Below are positions 23,336 to 36,213 of a stretch of DNA of 64,000 bases, one piece after another (positions within the stretch are counted from its first letter, which is position 1; each line of letters starts with the position of its first letter). The DNA is taken from assembly GCA_029204225.1 (NCBI GenBank), contig CM055100.1:22190248-22254247 (forward strand), written 5' to 3'. The translations under genes were made by a program, and so were the position numbers. Source of the DNA: Diphasiastrum complanatum (taxonomy: Eukaryota > Streptophyta > Lycopodiopsida > Lycopodiales > Lycopodiaceae). The notes beneath the pieces were generated by a model, which had not been told where the DNA came from, made no database searches, and was given only the letters and a program-made list of their open reading frames with translations.

Positions 23336-24856
23336 CCTGTCTACTTATGATGGAAATAATCTACTTCATGTATTACCCAGAAGATCTTCAAGGACTAGCA
23401 GACCACCTAACCGGTATATTGATGAGTCTACAGCCTATCTTGTTCAGGAACCAACGTTTGTCCAAGAGGCACTCAGTCAACCTGACTCAGATCTCTGGAA
23501 AGAAGCTATGGATAAAGAGTATTCATCTCTTATCAAACCCAGACGTGGACAATTGTCAAATTACGTGCCAGTAGAAACATAGTTGATTGCAAATGGGTTT
23601 TCAAAGTCAAGTACAACGCAGATGGAAGCATCAATAGAAGAAAGGCATGACTACTAGCCAAAGGTTTTTCTCAGGTATACAACGTCAATTACATTGAGAC
23701 CTTCAGTCTAGTAGTCAAGCATTCTTCTATTCGACTTTGACATTTACATGGTGCAACCCGAAGGCTATATTATCGAGGGTAAACACAATCATGTGTGTAA
23801 ACCCGACAAGGCACTATATGGCTTGAAGCAATCTGCTCGAGCATGGTTTCAAAGGATTGATACTTTTCTTATTGATCACGGCTATACACCTAGCTCTTCG
23901 GATTCAAATGTTTACTTCAAAGCAGTGCAACAGTCTTTTATCATTATCACTTTGTACGTGGATGATAAATTGCTTTTTAGCAACAACACTGATCTGATAA
24001 AAGAAGCCAAGACAATGCTATCTTCCGAATTCGACATGACCGATCTGGGCAAATCCACAAAGACATAAAGCTGAAGTTGGTCTACATTACACAATAGACG
24101 TACATCTACAACATGTTAGTCAGATATAATCTAATAAATAGCAAGTTAGCTCTCTCACCAATGGAACCAGGACTCAAATTGTCACAGGAACAGTGTCCCC
24201 AAACAATTCATGAGAAACAACAGATACGTGAGTATCCTTGCCATTCTATTATAGGATCTCTTATGTACGCCATGGTTTATACTAGTCCAGACATAGCTTT
24301 TGCAGTCAGCTCTCTCAGTCAGTTTATGACTAATCCTGGTATAACACATAGGATGGCTCTTATTAGAGTCATGAAATATCTTCAAGCCACTATGGACTTT
24401 TGCATTTGTTATGGAGCAATCGGCAACGATAAGTTCAATTTACTCAATGATTACACAGATGCAAGTTGGGGAGGAGATGTAGACACTCATGAATCCACTT
24501 CTAAATTTACATTCTTCCTCAACAGTGGTCCTATTTCATGGAACAGTCACAAGCAATCATCGGTAGCTCTATCTTCCATAGAGTCAGAGTATATCGCAGC
24601 CTCTCAAGCTACAAAGAAAGCAATTTGGTTGAGAAACTTACTCTCAGATATCAGTCTGAATCAATATGCTCCGATGACATTATTTTGTGATAATCAAAGT
24701 GCCATCACTTTATCAACAAACCCTAGAAATCATTCCAGGAGTAAGCACATTGAACTGAAGTATCATTTTGTCAGAAGCAAAGTTCTCAACGAAGAGGTTA
24801 GATTGCAGTACTGTAGAACACAAGATATAACAGCTGATATTTTTACCAAGCATTAA
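23310..24856 (+). pseudogene. Copia RT and RNase H (element D, probable 3' half of C)
   Basis: The linker RRSSRTSRPPNRYIDEST and PTFVQEALSQPDSDLWKEAM opens the region. RT then suffers stops and an internal loss near 23735, where the D-x-K-T-A-F-L-N-G block should be, before resuming at YMVQPEGYI, KALYGLKQSARAWFQRIDTF and LYVDDKLLF (catalytic YVDD kept). After another shift near 24060, the RNase H frame 24113-24856 is clean: YTDASWGGD, ALSSIESEYIAASQ, LFCDNQSAITL, RSKHIELKYHFV, TADIFTKH. Confidence 0.88.
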
Positions 24857-24919
24857 GTTTGGAGCCACATAGAAGATTCTGTGTAGAACTAAGTTTGAAG
24901 GTCAAGGCAAGGATTTAGA

Positions 24920-25524
24920 TTAAGGGGGATGTTGGATTATTCTCTTTCTTACCAATCGTCTAATCGGTTTTAGTCTTCATCCATTGTTAATCCAGTTCTG
25001 CGGATTTTCTCGTGTGTTTACACAGTCTACAGAATTACAAGTCTTTTACACAGTTTGCAATATTACATAAAGTTTACGACAATGTCTCCTTTTTCTCCTG
25101 TCAGAAATCCCGTTGAAAAATGTAGTGTCGTCTTTTCTCGTATTTTTCGCCTGACAGAAATCTCGTGTAAAATCACAGTGTCACATTTTTAGCTTTTTCC
25201 AAAGAGCCTCAAATGCTAAAGAAACGACTCTGGCAAAGTGTGGGACAATCCTAAATGAGATATAAGGGCACCGTCACCTTTTTCGTCTTTTTCGCAAAAA
25301 ATTCGACAATGTCGCCTATGGCTATTTTAGTTCATTTCTGCAGAGCTACAGTTTTGGTTCATTTATGCAGACAGAACGTTTATGGCCAATTTCACCGCTT
25401 ATCAGCAATCAATGACAAGGATCGGATGGATGCCAGTGGATCACTAGCCAACTGGCGATTGCAATTAATGACCTAATTTCTTAGTATAAATAGTTGTTCA
25501 TATTCATACAGTTTCATTCATTGA
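24920..25524 (+). mobile_element. PPT and truncated 3' LTR of element D
   Basis: The purine tract TTAAGGGGGA (24920-24929) is followed by an LTR from 24930 (TGTTGGATTATT) that matches the C LTR in reverse complement to about 25524 (CATTCATTGAA), then stops; the remaining half (R/U5) is absent. Two copies of a roughly 52-bp unit with CCTG(T/A)CAGAAATC lie near 25098 and 25150. Confidence 0.85.
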
Positions 25525-25613
25525 AGGTAAGCAGTGCTATGACCTACCGACATTGATAGAGAGAGTGGACCTTGAGCATCCAGATGAGGATGTCCGAATT
25601 TCAGATGGACTGA

Positions 25614-27623
25614 GTGACAGTTCAAAGGACGAAGAGCCCGACATATAGCCTGTACCCAAAACACTTGCTACACATAGCAGCTCTACAGTCAACAAAGGAA
25701 AGGCAATCGACAAAGGCAAATCCATCGAAGTGCAAGCTCAATCTCCAAGGAGATCGACAAGAGACAGAAGAGCACCAATCAGAGTTGTGCTTGACAGCTC
25801 AATTTCGATAGCCGAAGAGTTTTGTGGATTCGATGGTGATCCACAAACCTATGAAGAAGCAATCCACAGTCCCAACAAGGACAGATGGATAAAATCCATG
25901 GAGGAAGAGATGGATTCCATGAAGAAGAAGAAGGTCTGGACTTTTGAACCAGTTCCAGTTGAGAGAAAGACTATCAAGTGCAAATGGATCTACAAATACA
26001 AGTATGGATGAGATAGCAATGTATCGAGATACAAAGCCAGGCTAGTAGCAAAAGAATTTTCACAGAAGTATGGTATCGATTGCACTGTAACTTTTTCTCT
26101 TATAGTCAAACACACATCCATACGGATTCTATTTGCTTATGTAGTAGCCTACAATCCGAAAATCCATATTGTAGATGAAAAGACAGCTTTCTAGCATGGT
26201 GATCTAAAGGAAGAGGTGTATATGGACCAACTACCAGGAATTACTTGTGAGTCATTTCCTAACTATGCCTCAAAATGCAAAGAAGCATTTATGGACTCAA
26301 ACAGTGCCAGGCAATGGTACAAGAAAAAGGATCATGCTCTCAAATCCTTAGGATTCTAGACTCTGATGGCTGATTATAATGTATATGTAAAAGTCATAGA
26401 TACAGAAATCATCATAATTGGTGTCTATGTAGATGACACACTAATCCTGTCGGGGAGTGACAACCTAATTGCACGGTTGAAGAAGGATATTTCAAAGCAC
26501 TCTAGGAGAAGCAAAATGCTACATGGGCTTGCAGATCGACAGAGATCTTGATGGTGGTAAATTATATCTACACTAGTGAAGATATATCCAAGAAATTATT
26601 GATGATTTTGACATGACAGATTGTAAGGGAGTAAACACTCCTATGGTACCTGGCATAGTGCTGACAAGTTAAGATTTTCCCAAAGACAATGCAGACCGAG
26701 AAGCTATGCAACATAAGCCTTACAGGAGGCTTATTGGTCCTTTGATGTACTTGGTAGACAATACAAGACATGACATTTCCTATGCAGTGTTCAGATTGAG
26801 CCAATTTAACATTAATCCAGGTTCGACACACTGAAAAATTGCCAAGAGAATTCTGCAATACCTACAGAGCACAAAGGACTATGGACTCTGCTACTCTCGA
26901 CATGTAGGACTTCGATTAGAGTCCTACAGTGATGCTAGTTGGGCATCAATCAAAGATGATTCCAAAAGTGTCTCAGGAGGATGCACAATAGTAGTCAATG
27001 CAGTTGTTATTTGGATCAGCAGAAAGCAAACCATAACTGCCCAATCATCATGTGAGGCAAAATATGTTGCTACAACCAAGATGGCTAATGAGCTGACATG
27101 GCTCAGACAATTTCAAAATGGTTTGGGAGAGAGCACCAATGAGCCACTAGTCCTACACATGGACAATACATCTGCAATACCTCTGACAAAAGATCCTATG
27201 TTTCACTCAAGAACAAAACACATTGCTATAAAGTATTATTTGATCATGGATCTAGCTGAGAGAAATGAGTTGCAGACAGTTTTCATTCCAACCAAGCAGA
27301 TGGTGGCCGACATCTTTACAAAGCCTCTAGATAAGGCAATGTTTGAAAGACAAAGAGCTAGCTTGGGAATCACAATGCTACCATGCTTTGAGAGAGAGCT
27401 GAAGAAACTTAAGGTTTCTACGCACAAAGTGCTTTTAGCTTGTGAGTTCATACCTGTAGAAATACACAAGGTTTCTACACAAGCAGCAATCAAAGTCATC
27501 GACAAGGCCGAAATACCTGACTCAGCCGAAGTCATCGACACCAATGAAGTCCCCGACAAGGACTCAACTCCAACTACCAGCAAAACCAAAAGTCAAGCCA
27601 GACACGTCGGATGTCGAGTATGA
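25614..27623 (+). pseudogene. Copia RT and RNase H (element E)
   Basis: Linker RRSTRDRRAPIRVVL, then RT: KSMEEEMDSMKKKKVWTFEP, CKWIYKYKYG, YKARLVAKEFSQKYGIDC, an in-frame stop inside KTAF.HGDLKEEVYM, and IGVYVDDTLILSG (YVDD kept). Several stops follow between 26550 and 27080. The RNase H end is open from 27081: LHMDNTSAIPLTKD, HSRTKHIAIKYYLI, VADIFTKPLDKAMF. A Lys/Ser-rich C-terminal tail extends to 27623. Confidence 0.87.
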
Positions 27624-27641
27624 TGAGCATGACAGTTTGAA

Positions 27642-27780
27642 TGTTACGACTCAATCGTTAAGCCCTTGTAGCTAAGCGGAGTAGCAAGAAATAGTTAGCT
27701 GTGTTTTTAGCTTAAACTATCTGGTATTTCTTAGCTAATTAGTTCTTGTAATCAGACCAAGATTTTACTTTGAAAGATAG
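27642..27780 (+). mobile_element. Start of 3' LTR of element E
   Basis: From TGTTACGACTC. Similarity to the A LTR is visible over about 35 bp near 27738-27772, then ends. Confidence 0.5.
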
Positions 27781-28364
27781 CTCACACATAGAGATCCTTG
27801 ATGGTTACAAAATCATTCAAGATGTCCTTTTAATCTACTGTCAAGATATTGAAGAAAATATTGCTACTGCATTGAATGGTGATGAAGGTAATTGTGATCA
27901 AAACAAAAAGAAAAAAAAATTATGTCAGAAATAGAATTATTACAAGCTATCGTTGTTAATGTTTCACAACAAGAGGTACACAAAATAAAGAAAAAGAAAA
28001 GTGCTTTGGTTCAAAATGTTATTGACGTGTCGGCGGCTCCAAAAAATATTGCAAAATCAGAGCTGTATAGAGTTGATTTTTTAAAGGATTTTGTTAAAAA
28101 AATTACAGAAATATGAGAGCTGCTATCCATTGGAAATAAAAACAACAACAAATATTAATGTCATTAAATGTGTTTTCACCTCCTCCGGTGTACAATTGCC
28201 GAGCATTCAATTCTACATATTGTGCCAAGCTTTTGCACTCATTCCTTACTACACCAAGAATTGTAGCTACATCGGCTGATGTTATTCCTTTTCGAAGAAG
28301 TGAAACTGGGGTGGCTGATTTGGTTGAAATAAAATCCATTCAAGATGTGTATAAGGAAGATATT
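27781..28364. other. Unassigned A-rich segment with small frames
   Basis: Short frames at 27922-28116 (64 residues, Lys-rich) and 28158-28364, with the second running into the LTR at 28365 and so cut by it. The composition differs from the copia DNA to the left. No family recognised. Confidence 0.4.
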
Positions 28365-28839
28365 TGTTATGTCCATGTCCTATATAAGGGAATCGGAATA
28401 ATTCCTAACATGGATAGCCGGTCACTCCAGATGTATGTGATTATTAGTTATGCTACGTCATTCCGGACGTGGTTGTAATCATATGAGGGCCCAGACCTAT
28501 AATTGGACATAGGAGCACATGCATGGTGAAGACTGCTTTAATGCAAGAATAGGAGGTCAATAGCTCAATATAGGTTGCATGGGGATCCTAGGGGGAATAT
28601 TCTCTCTCTCTTGAAGAGAATAAGTCTATTGGAAACTCGCCCATCTACTTATTGTGAATTCAGATTCTTGAGCCAGTTTCTCCTCCCCTCTCTTGTGTTC
28701 TCCACTATGGCTTGGGGTCTAGGTCCAGGAGGAAACTCCAGAAGGGATCTAGGTTTGGATGGGTGGTTTTGCTCCACAGGTGTCCTTTTGGTTTTTTTGC
28801 AACAGGATCTAGTCAGATCTTCATAAGGCGATCATTACA
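28365..28839 (+). mobile_element. 5' LTR of non-coding LTR element J (475 bp)
   Basis: Starts TGTTATGTCCATG and ends ATTACA just before a perfect primer site. A TATA-like CCTATATAAGGG lies at about 28379. It is clearly related to the LTR at 45180-45670 (inverted) and more distantly to 49213-49694; the three share a GGCTTGGGG(T/G)CTAG block. Confidence 0.88.
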
Positions 28840-28840
28840 G

Positions 28841-28852
28841 TGGTATCAGAGC
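28841..28852 (+). promoter_or_regulatory. Primer binding site of element J
   Basis: TGGTATCAGAGC, the full plant initiator tRNA-Met complement, one base after the LTR end. Confidence 0.9.
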
Positions 28853-31800
28853 TACGAATTTGCATCAATCTGAAGGTGGAGCTACTTCTTGTATTTTCTC
28901 AATTTTTGTGGATTTCTCTTTGCATGTTACTTCCAGGTGGTGGAACTGATCTCCAAGTAGGTGGCTTCTATGAATTTAGTGTACTTTCAGCCTAAAGATC
29001 ATAATTATCGATTCTCTCCATAGTTTTTGGTGGAAATCAAAGGATTTTTGATGATTTTAGTGAATTTTCAACCTAGAATTGAAGTTTTTTGCTTGAAATT
29101 GATCATAGGTACTGATGTAGTAGGTTTTCCAGATTGTGATTGCTGTTTTACAGTCATTAATGATTGGATCTAATGATTGCATGATGTTCGAATAGTCAAA
29201 AGGTTGATTAGATAGTGATTTTGGACCAAAATTTGGACTATAAATGGGCTATAGAAACCATGTTTAACTAGAATCAAAATTTTTAGTGCTTTAATGCAAT
29301 GTATTTACAGGGATTTGGACCTGATTGCACTTATTTGTGGATTTTCCCCACAAATTTTGGTCAAAATTGGTCACAGTTGGTAAAAAAAACAAGGTTTTTT
29401 TATATTTTTTGGACTAATTTTAAGGTAGATCTCAAAATTCTCAGACAAGACTTGGTATGAACGTTTTCAGAGATGTAATGAAGCTTTCCCAGAGCTTTCA
29501 TGAAGTTTGGTAGGGGTTAGACACCATTAGGGAGCTCAAAACACCAAAAATTAGTGTATTTTTTATGAATTTTGAGCATGAATACCTCTCAATTGGGGGT
29601 CCGAACCTGTTGACTCTTATTACAAGCTTAAAGATATGATGGATTGCATCTGTTTTGAGCCATCATGCATCCAATTTGGATAGGTGAGCATTAGACACCA
29701 TCATGTTGAGCTTTTGCTTGTTGAAGGAGGCCAAAAATGCATTTTTTGCATGTTCTGAGCTTATGATTTCTTGTTGGGCCTATTAGAAGCTTCTCTGTCT
29801 CTCTAATGAACCTTAGTAGAGTGCTTGTAACCTCTGATCCAAGGCTTATTGGGCTGGAGTTGAATTTTTGATGATTTCTCTCTTCAAAAGTGCGGCCTCC
29901 TACCTATTTTTGTGCATTTACTGCTCGCACGTGTGAAGCCTAAATGGCAGGGGATGTGGCAACTACCTTGTAGATGCACTCTCCCTCCGTAGTCTACTTT
30001 ATAGCGACCAATTTGGTGTCCTGTAGAGAAAGTTATGGCTGTTGGAAGTTTGGCGATTTTTGAACTAAAATTTATAAAATTTTTGAAATGTTCTGATGCA
30101 TGCATGCTTGTAACTCAGTGTAGTGCTTGTCTGTTGATGGAAATGTATGGATAGACCTGTATGCATGCTTGGATGCATGTTACATGCGTAATCAGTAGAT
30201 TGATCAGAAGATTTCTTGCTTGAAGCTATTTTTGGCAATTCTAGATCAAAAAGTAGATTTCCTATTGGCTAGGCTGATTGCAGGATTTTTTTTGTTTTTT
30301 CGAAAAAGTCAGTGCATGTCGAGTTTCGATATGTGATAGTGCCTGTGAATTCGATAAATCGATTTTCACAGTTGGTCCATTTTGAACTGATTTTGAAAAT
30401 CTCAGGGCTAATTTTCCAGTTTCTTGGCAATTTATGTAAAAAATGATTTTCATATTGAAATCAGTGCATGTCATGTAGGATGCATGCTGGATGTTTCAAA
30501 ATCCTTCCAATATGTGATAGTAATTGTGAAATTGTCAATTCGATGTTTGATCGATTTTCATAGTTTAGGTCCATATTGAATGGAATTTGAAAATCCCAGT
30601 TTATGTAAAATTTGAAGAAAATATGGATGTTTTCGATTTGTTCAAATTCATTGGTTATTGATCAAACAAAAATGACTTATAAAGTGAATGATCTCATTTA
30701 TGGAACCATCTATGTTTTGCAATTGGATTTGGATCTTCCAAAGTAAAGCAGATGAAAGGTGTTCCATACAGGAATCTAGTAATTTGGATTCTTTTCAGTT
30801 ATAGAGTATTTCTCTATATTGATAGTAACAACCAAGAGAGTTCTAACTTGTTAAAAGAATTAAGTTCTTTTTACCGATTCTAAAATATATATTGGATATC
30901 TAGGACAGTATGTATTCGGTTTTGTTGAAATCTATGTTTCTTTTGGATTAATGGATACTTTTATGGCATTTCAATTGTAGTTGGATGATACATTCTGTTT
31001 TGTCCATGTTGGGTACAATATGAAATGGTATTCTTTGGAAATACAAAAGAAGCGTGAGAGATTTCAATTGTTAGGATTATCTCCTAGAACTGGTTGTGAA
31101 TTTGATCCTATATCTGAGTATATAATAGCCAAATAGTCTTTTTTGACTTTTTGGGCAAAACAGATCTGGATGCAAAGGATTCTTGGAGGAAAAGCTAGTG
31201 GTATGGGACATCAATGATTCTAAAGGGGATTTCTTGGGTAGAATGATCTGTAGACCGATGGTTAGTGATTGTTGTAATGGTAATACTAACAGAGTCCATT
31301 GGTTTTTGTTTAGGGTATTTTGGGAATTATGGGATATAGATCGATTAACTATCTTGCTTGAAATAGAGGAACTCTTTAAGTGATTATTTTGAGTAATCTA
31401 GAACTTGAGGAGTTTTGGGGTTAGAGCTGTGAGATATTCATGAATATGGAAAATAGTGGTAAAGATTAAATTAAGGTTCATTGATTGTTACCAAGTACCA
31501 TTTTGTTATGGATTGGATCAATGCAATAAAGCTTTAATCCTAACTCTATGTCTAAAGATGTCTGTATAAGTTAGCCTAATCTTGGTTTGTATGCTAAGAT
31601 CTGTTGTAGGCTGATTGATTAAAGAAATTTTGTTAATAAGAGTCATATGGTTGGAAAACTTATGATGTGGAGTTATTCACTTCAAAGATTTCCCAGATAT
31701 GTTATTTACTCATGAGAAATAGAGTTCTTTTGTAGCTGAGTTGCAAGATTCTCAGTGAGTTATGTGAGTAACATATGCAGATTGTGGATATCTGTCAGTA

Positions 31801-32225
31801 TATAGCCTATGTTTATGAATAGGAACATAGTTGGATAAGTTGCTTATGTACATCTTAATCTTGTGGATCTGCTATGTGTTTCCTATGTATTGAGTTTATA
31901 TCGTATACTTAAACTAGTCAGAGTGCATAGACATATGAACAAGTAATGTGAGGAATAGTTACTTGCAGGTTAATGTCCCTTTCTGTTGAAAGGATAATTC
32001 ATTAACTTATTTATGGTTTGGAAGAAGACCTAAATGTTGTGTTATACATGTATAATTGAGATCTGCACCTAGACATTTAAGATTTCTGAATCATTTACAA
32101 TTGACTTAAGTGATTGGATTACTCTTAATTTGAAGTTAATTGGTAGAATAAGCAGTGTGAAGAGAATTCACCGAGAACTGTTTATTTGGATCTATATTGC
32201 TTATAAGGCACATAGAGTAGAGAGA
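28853..32225 (+). mobile_element. Interior of element J, coding-poor (LARD-like)
   Basis: Three kilobases with no frame longer than about 75 residues and no gag or pol motif on either strand. Its right part matches K in reverse complement, for example GGTATGGGACATCA near 31200 against 34400, and CATTTAGATTT-type blocks near 32040 against 33020. This is what a large retrotransposon derivative looks like: LTRs, PBS and PPT but no proteins, moved in trans. Confidence 0.65.
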
Positions 32226-35200
32226 TTCAAAAAACTGATTCGAATTCTTACTCAATTAATAGACCAAGACTTAATTGTCACACCTAAAAATCATTACAAT
32301 TCCTTATAATCCTTTAACAACAATTAAGTATCTATTTATGATCCATCAACCATAAATATTTGGATTCGTATGATTTGTCAATCACAATTTTCCAGGAATC
32401 CAAAACCAATACTTAACCACTTACAGGACACTGGAGTATATGTCCAACATAACTCATGAAAAGTAAGAATCATTCCAAAATCTTTCCACTAAGAAAATAC
32501 TGGATTTAGGAATATCCTTCAACCAAGATTCTTTAACTGAAGTGCAAGATTCAAGGTCTAGAAACTACTGGTAATTAAAAAGTGAACGCATACCAAGATG
32601 ACAGTCATCTTCAACTACAAAAAAACTTTAGATTACTAATCTAGAATCAAATCTAGATATCCAAAGTCTTGTTGAATATCAATTCAGTTATTATTCTTGG
32701 ATTCATTATGATTCGTTATCCAATTGAGCTCTCTGAGATACAATCACTAATGAGCTAAGTCCCTTCCTTAACTAAGGAATACTCTATCCCAAGAATATTG
32801 TATATCGAATGCACACGATTTTAATTGATGAACCCAAATGATTCACTAATCATGCGTCTTACAAGCAACATAATTCAAAACCATCAGTTTTCGGTGAATC
32901 CACAACACACTGATCGTTTTACCAATTAACTTCATCCTGAAGTAATCAACTACTCAAGTTAATTGCCAATGATTCAGAAATCTCAAATGTCTAGGTGCAG
33001 ATCTTAATTATACTAGTATGACACCGCATTTAGATCTTCATCCAAACCATTTGTAAGTTAATCCATAAATCTTCCATACAAAGATTTGTTAACCCTGCAA
33101 GTATCTGTCAAAACAATACTTGATCATATGTTCATATTCACCGACTAGGTTAAGTGCACCAAATAACTCTAGTAACCAGGAATACACAATAGATTCATAC
33201 AAGATTACTCGTGCACATATGTGAATAATCTCACTATGACCCAGTACATAAACACATTTTTATCTGGCAGATTCCTCCAGAACCCACATATGTTACTCAC
33301 ATATCTCACTGAGATCTTGTAACTCAACTACAAAATATTTTCTAAATAACATATCCAGAAAATCTCTGAGACGAATAACATTCGCTCTCAGCAGTTTTCC
33401 AATCCAACTTACATCTAATTACATAAATTTCCTCCACTCAACCAACCCCTCACTGATCCTAGTACTAAACTTAGGTTGATCCAATACAGAACTCTCAGAC
33501 TTATATCTTGATCAAACTTACTTCTATTCCAATCAAAATGGAATTAGTAACCTTTGACCTTTCATTGTACTACTTATAGATAATGATTCAAATATCAAAC
33601 TTGTTCTAGTTCCATATTGTCCACACAATCCCTAGAGAATTTCTCTTATTCGAAAAGTTCCAATTAGGTATCTTACTCTGAATCTATCCGAAATTACTTT
33701 CAGACCAAATTTCATTTCTATACCAGAGCTGGTTCTCTTCCGAAAACTATGCAACCTACAGATTTTCAAATAGAATTTTATTCCACCACTTCACCCCTCC
33801 TTTTAAAGAAATTATAAATTTCAATAAAAGTTAACTGGAAAGATGATATATGAAAATACTCAAATCCAAGAAAAGTCAGTAATTAGTGTATTCCACAAAA
33901 GGATTCACTCTATTACACACAGGACTTTCCCTTCAAATATTTTCAACCCGAGTGACGGAAACTACCCTTCCATTGGAATTCATTTATGCAAAAAGAGATA
34001 TTCTAGGTTTAATAAATTAAACCACTTAAACCATAGAATTTATCTGAATTCCATGTCTATTCACACAAGTAGTAATTTATATGACATAATAGTCTTTCAG
34101 AAGAATAACTTCATGTTGGAAAGAATCATATAAACCAATCTGATGTCTATATTCGAGAAATTACTAAGAAGTAAAGGATTAATTAACAAAGCGAGAAATA
34201 GATTTGAGGGCCTCTAATTTTGTAAATAATGAGATACCACATTGGGATCTAGATTAAACCTCAAAATTTTCCAAAATACCCCACATTTGATCGAATGGTT
34301 TACTTTTTTCCCATATCGCGACTAGGTACTAAACAACCATTGATCATCAGATCTTTACAGTCCTAGAATTCCCTTTTCAAAATTACTGATGTCCCATACC
34401 ATCAGCTTTTCCTTCCAGAAAATCCTTAATCGCCTTATCTGATATTCTAGAGATCCACTGATCTTCTAGCTGTTCTATAATCACTATACGATATTATCTC
34501 TTGTTCCCAAATACTGGAGAATCCATTTTATTTGGATGACTGGCATGCCCCATCAGATGGATATCACAAATCCACACCTGATTCTGTGATTTAGACAGAA
34601 GCATTAACATGGTTCAATACTACATTCTGATCCTTACATGTTAATGATAAGCTTCAAATCCCTTTGGATCCAAGAGTATTAACTCTAGGGACAAGCTTCC
34701 ATCAACTAACAGATCCAATGTAGTCCATATATCAGATTCTATTTCTAACATCACAATTGACATCCAAAACTGCGGATAACTCAATGGTTACGAAGATATA
34801 AACTATGAATTCAACTAAATGAATTCTACCCAGGAAATTAATATCCGTCATTAAGCAAATATTTACTGAGATTGGTAAAATCCTAATTGCGAAATACATT
34901 TTCCAATCACACTTACTACCCCTGATGTCCACTCTTCTTCCCTCCTTCGAATTTTCAGTCCTCTGAAAATCTTTCAGCTAAAATATCAAGAAGACGTAAT
35001 GACATTAGTAAATGTAAAAAACAAAATGAATTACTTTAGGAAAAAAGTTTGAAACAGTTTCATCTGTATCCTATAACTGGGTAGAAATATCGATATAAAA
35101 ACCACCCTAGGATCTTAACTGAAAATGAAATCAGTTTAACCTTTGATCAGTTCCTATCATTACAATTTTTCCAATAAAATTAAATTGTTCTCCCTTTTTC

Positions 35201-36213
35201 ACTTATTGGCTTAAGAATTACTTTGTTAAATTTATTTGCTATTAATGGGAAATAAGATTTGGATTCAGATACTTTCTACATTGTATTCACCCCAAATTAT
35301 ATTGTTGAATAAAGAATTACCTCCAAATACTCTGAATTTTCCACCATTAATTAACTAACAAGCATTTTAAAAGCTTTGGTTTGTTCAATTTTAATGATAA
35401 GAAAAATCATCAAAACCACAATAACCAATTGATCAAAGTTCTACCGACTGAAAAGGAGAAAAAAAACAAAACACAATTTAATTCTATTTACTAGGAGTAC
35501 CAATACTCCAGAATTGATTGGTTTACATAGCATTGTACCAAGGAATCAGATTCCTAAACCGGGTATATGCATGAGAACTATACCACTCTTTTCTCAACAG
35601 TTTTCCAATCCAATTTTCTCTAATAACATAATTTCTTCCACTAAATCAATCTCTTTTCAATCCTAGTACTCAAATTAAGATTAGGTTGATTTAATACAGA
35701 TATTTAGATTTAAATCCTGATCAAACTTATTCTTATTTCAATCAAAATGGAATCATTAACTTTTGACCTTTCACTGTATTACTTATAGATGATGAGTCAA
35801 ATTTCAAACCAAATCTAGTTCCAGATTGTCCAGACAATTCCTAGAGAATTTTTCTTATTCGAAAAGAACTATGCAACCAACAGATTCTCAGATAGAATTT
35901 TATCCCATCACTTCACCCCTCCTTTTAAAAGAGATTATCAATTTTTAACAGTTAACTGGAAAGTTGACATATGAAAATATCTAAATTAATGAAAAGTCAG
36001 TATTAAGTGCATTCCATAGAAGGATTCACTCTATTACAAACAAAACTTCCCTATCAAATATTTTCAACCCGAGAGACAGAAACTACAATTCCATCGAAAT
36101 CCATTTATGCAAAAGAGATATTCTAGGTTTAAGAGATTGAAATACTTTAACCTTAGAATTTATCCGAATTCCAAGTCTATTCACACAAGTGGTAATTTAT
36201 ATGACATAATTGA
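32226..36213 (-). mobile_element. Interior of element K, inverted partner of J
   Basis: The segment 32880 onward is the reverse complement of J's 3' side, while 32250-32880 corresponds to the part of the family further toward the 3' LTR (matching H at about 48050-48490). J and K thus meet with their 3' sides facing, with about 650 bp of unpaired sequence between the arms. No coding domains were seen. No LTR remains on K's 5' side. Confidence 0.65.
33385..34262. repeat. Duplicated block, copy 1
   Basis: From CAGTTTTCCAATCCAA through GACATAAT, and again ATTTGAGGGCCTCT near 34201. It is repeated directly at 35592-36787. Copy 1 has about 85-90 bp (near 33655-33740) that copy 2 lacks. Confidence 0.85.

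Larger units (their letters stand above)
25525..27780 (+). mobile_element. Ty1/copia element E, 3' half (probable end of B)
   Basis: Begins in a linker of an integrase C-terminal region, directly at the cut end of D's LTR, and runs through RT, RNase H and the start of a 3' LTR. That LTR start shares TTAGCTAAT/TTGTAATC with element A's LTR, so E fits as the lost 3' half of B. Confidence 0.75.
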
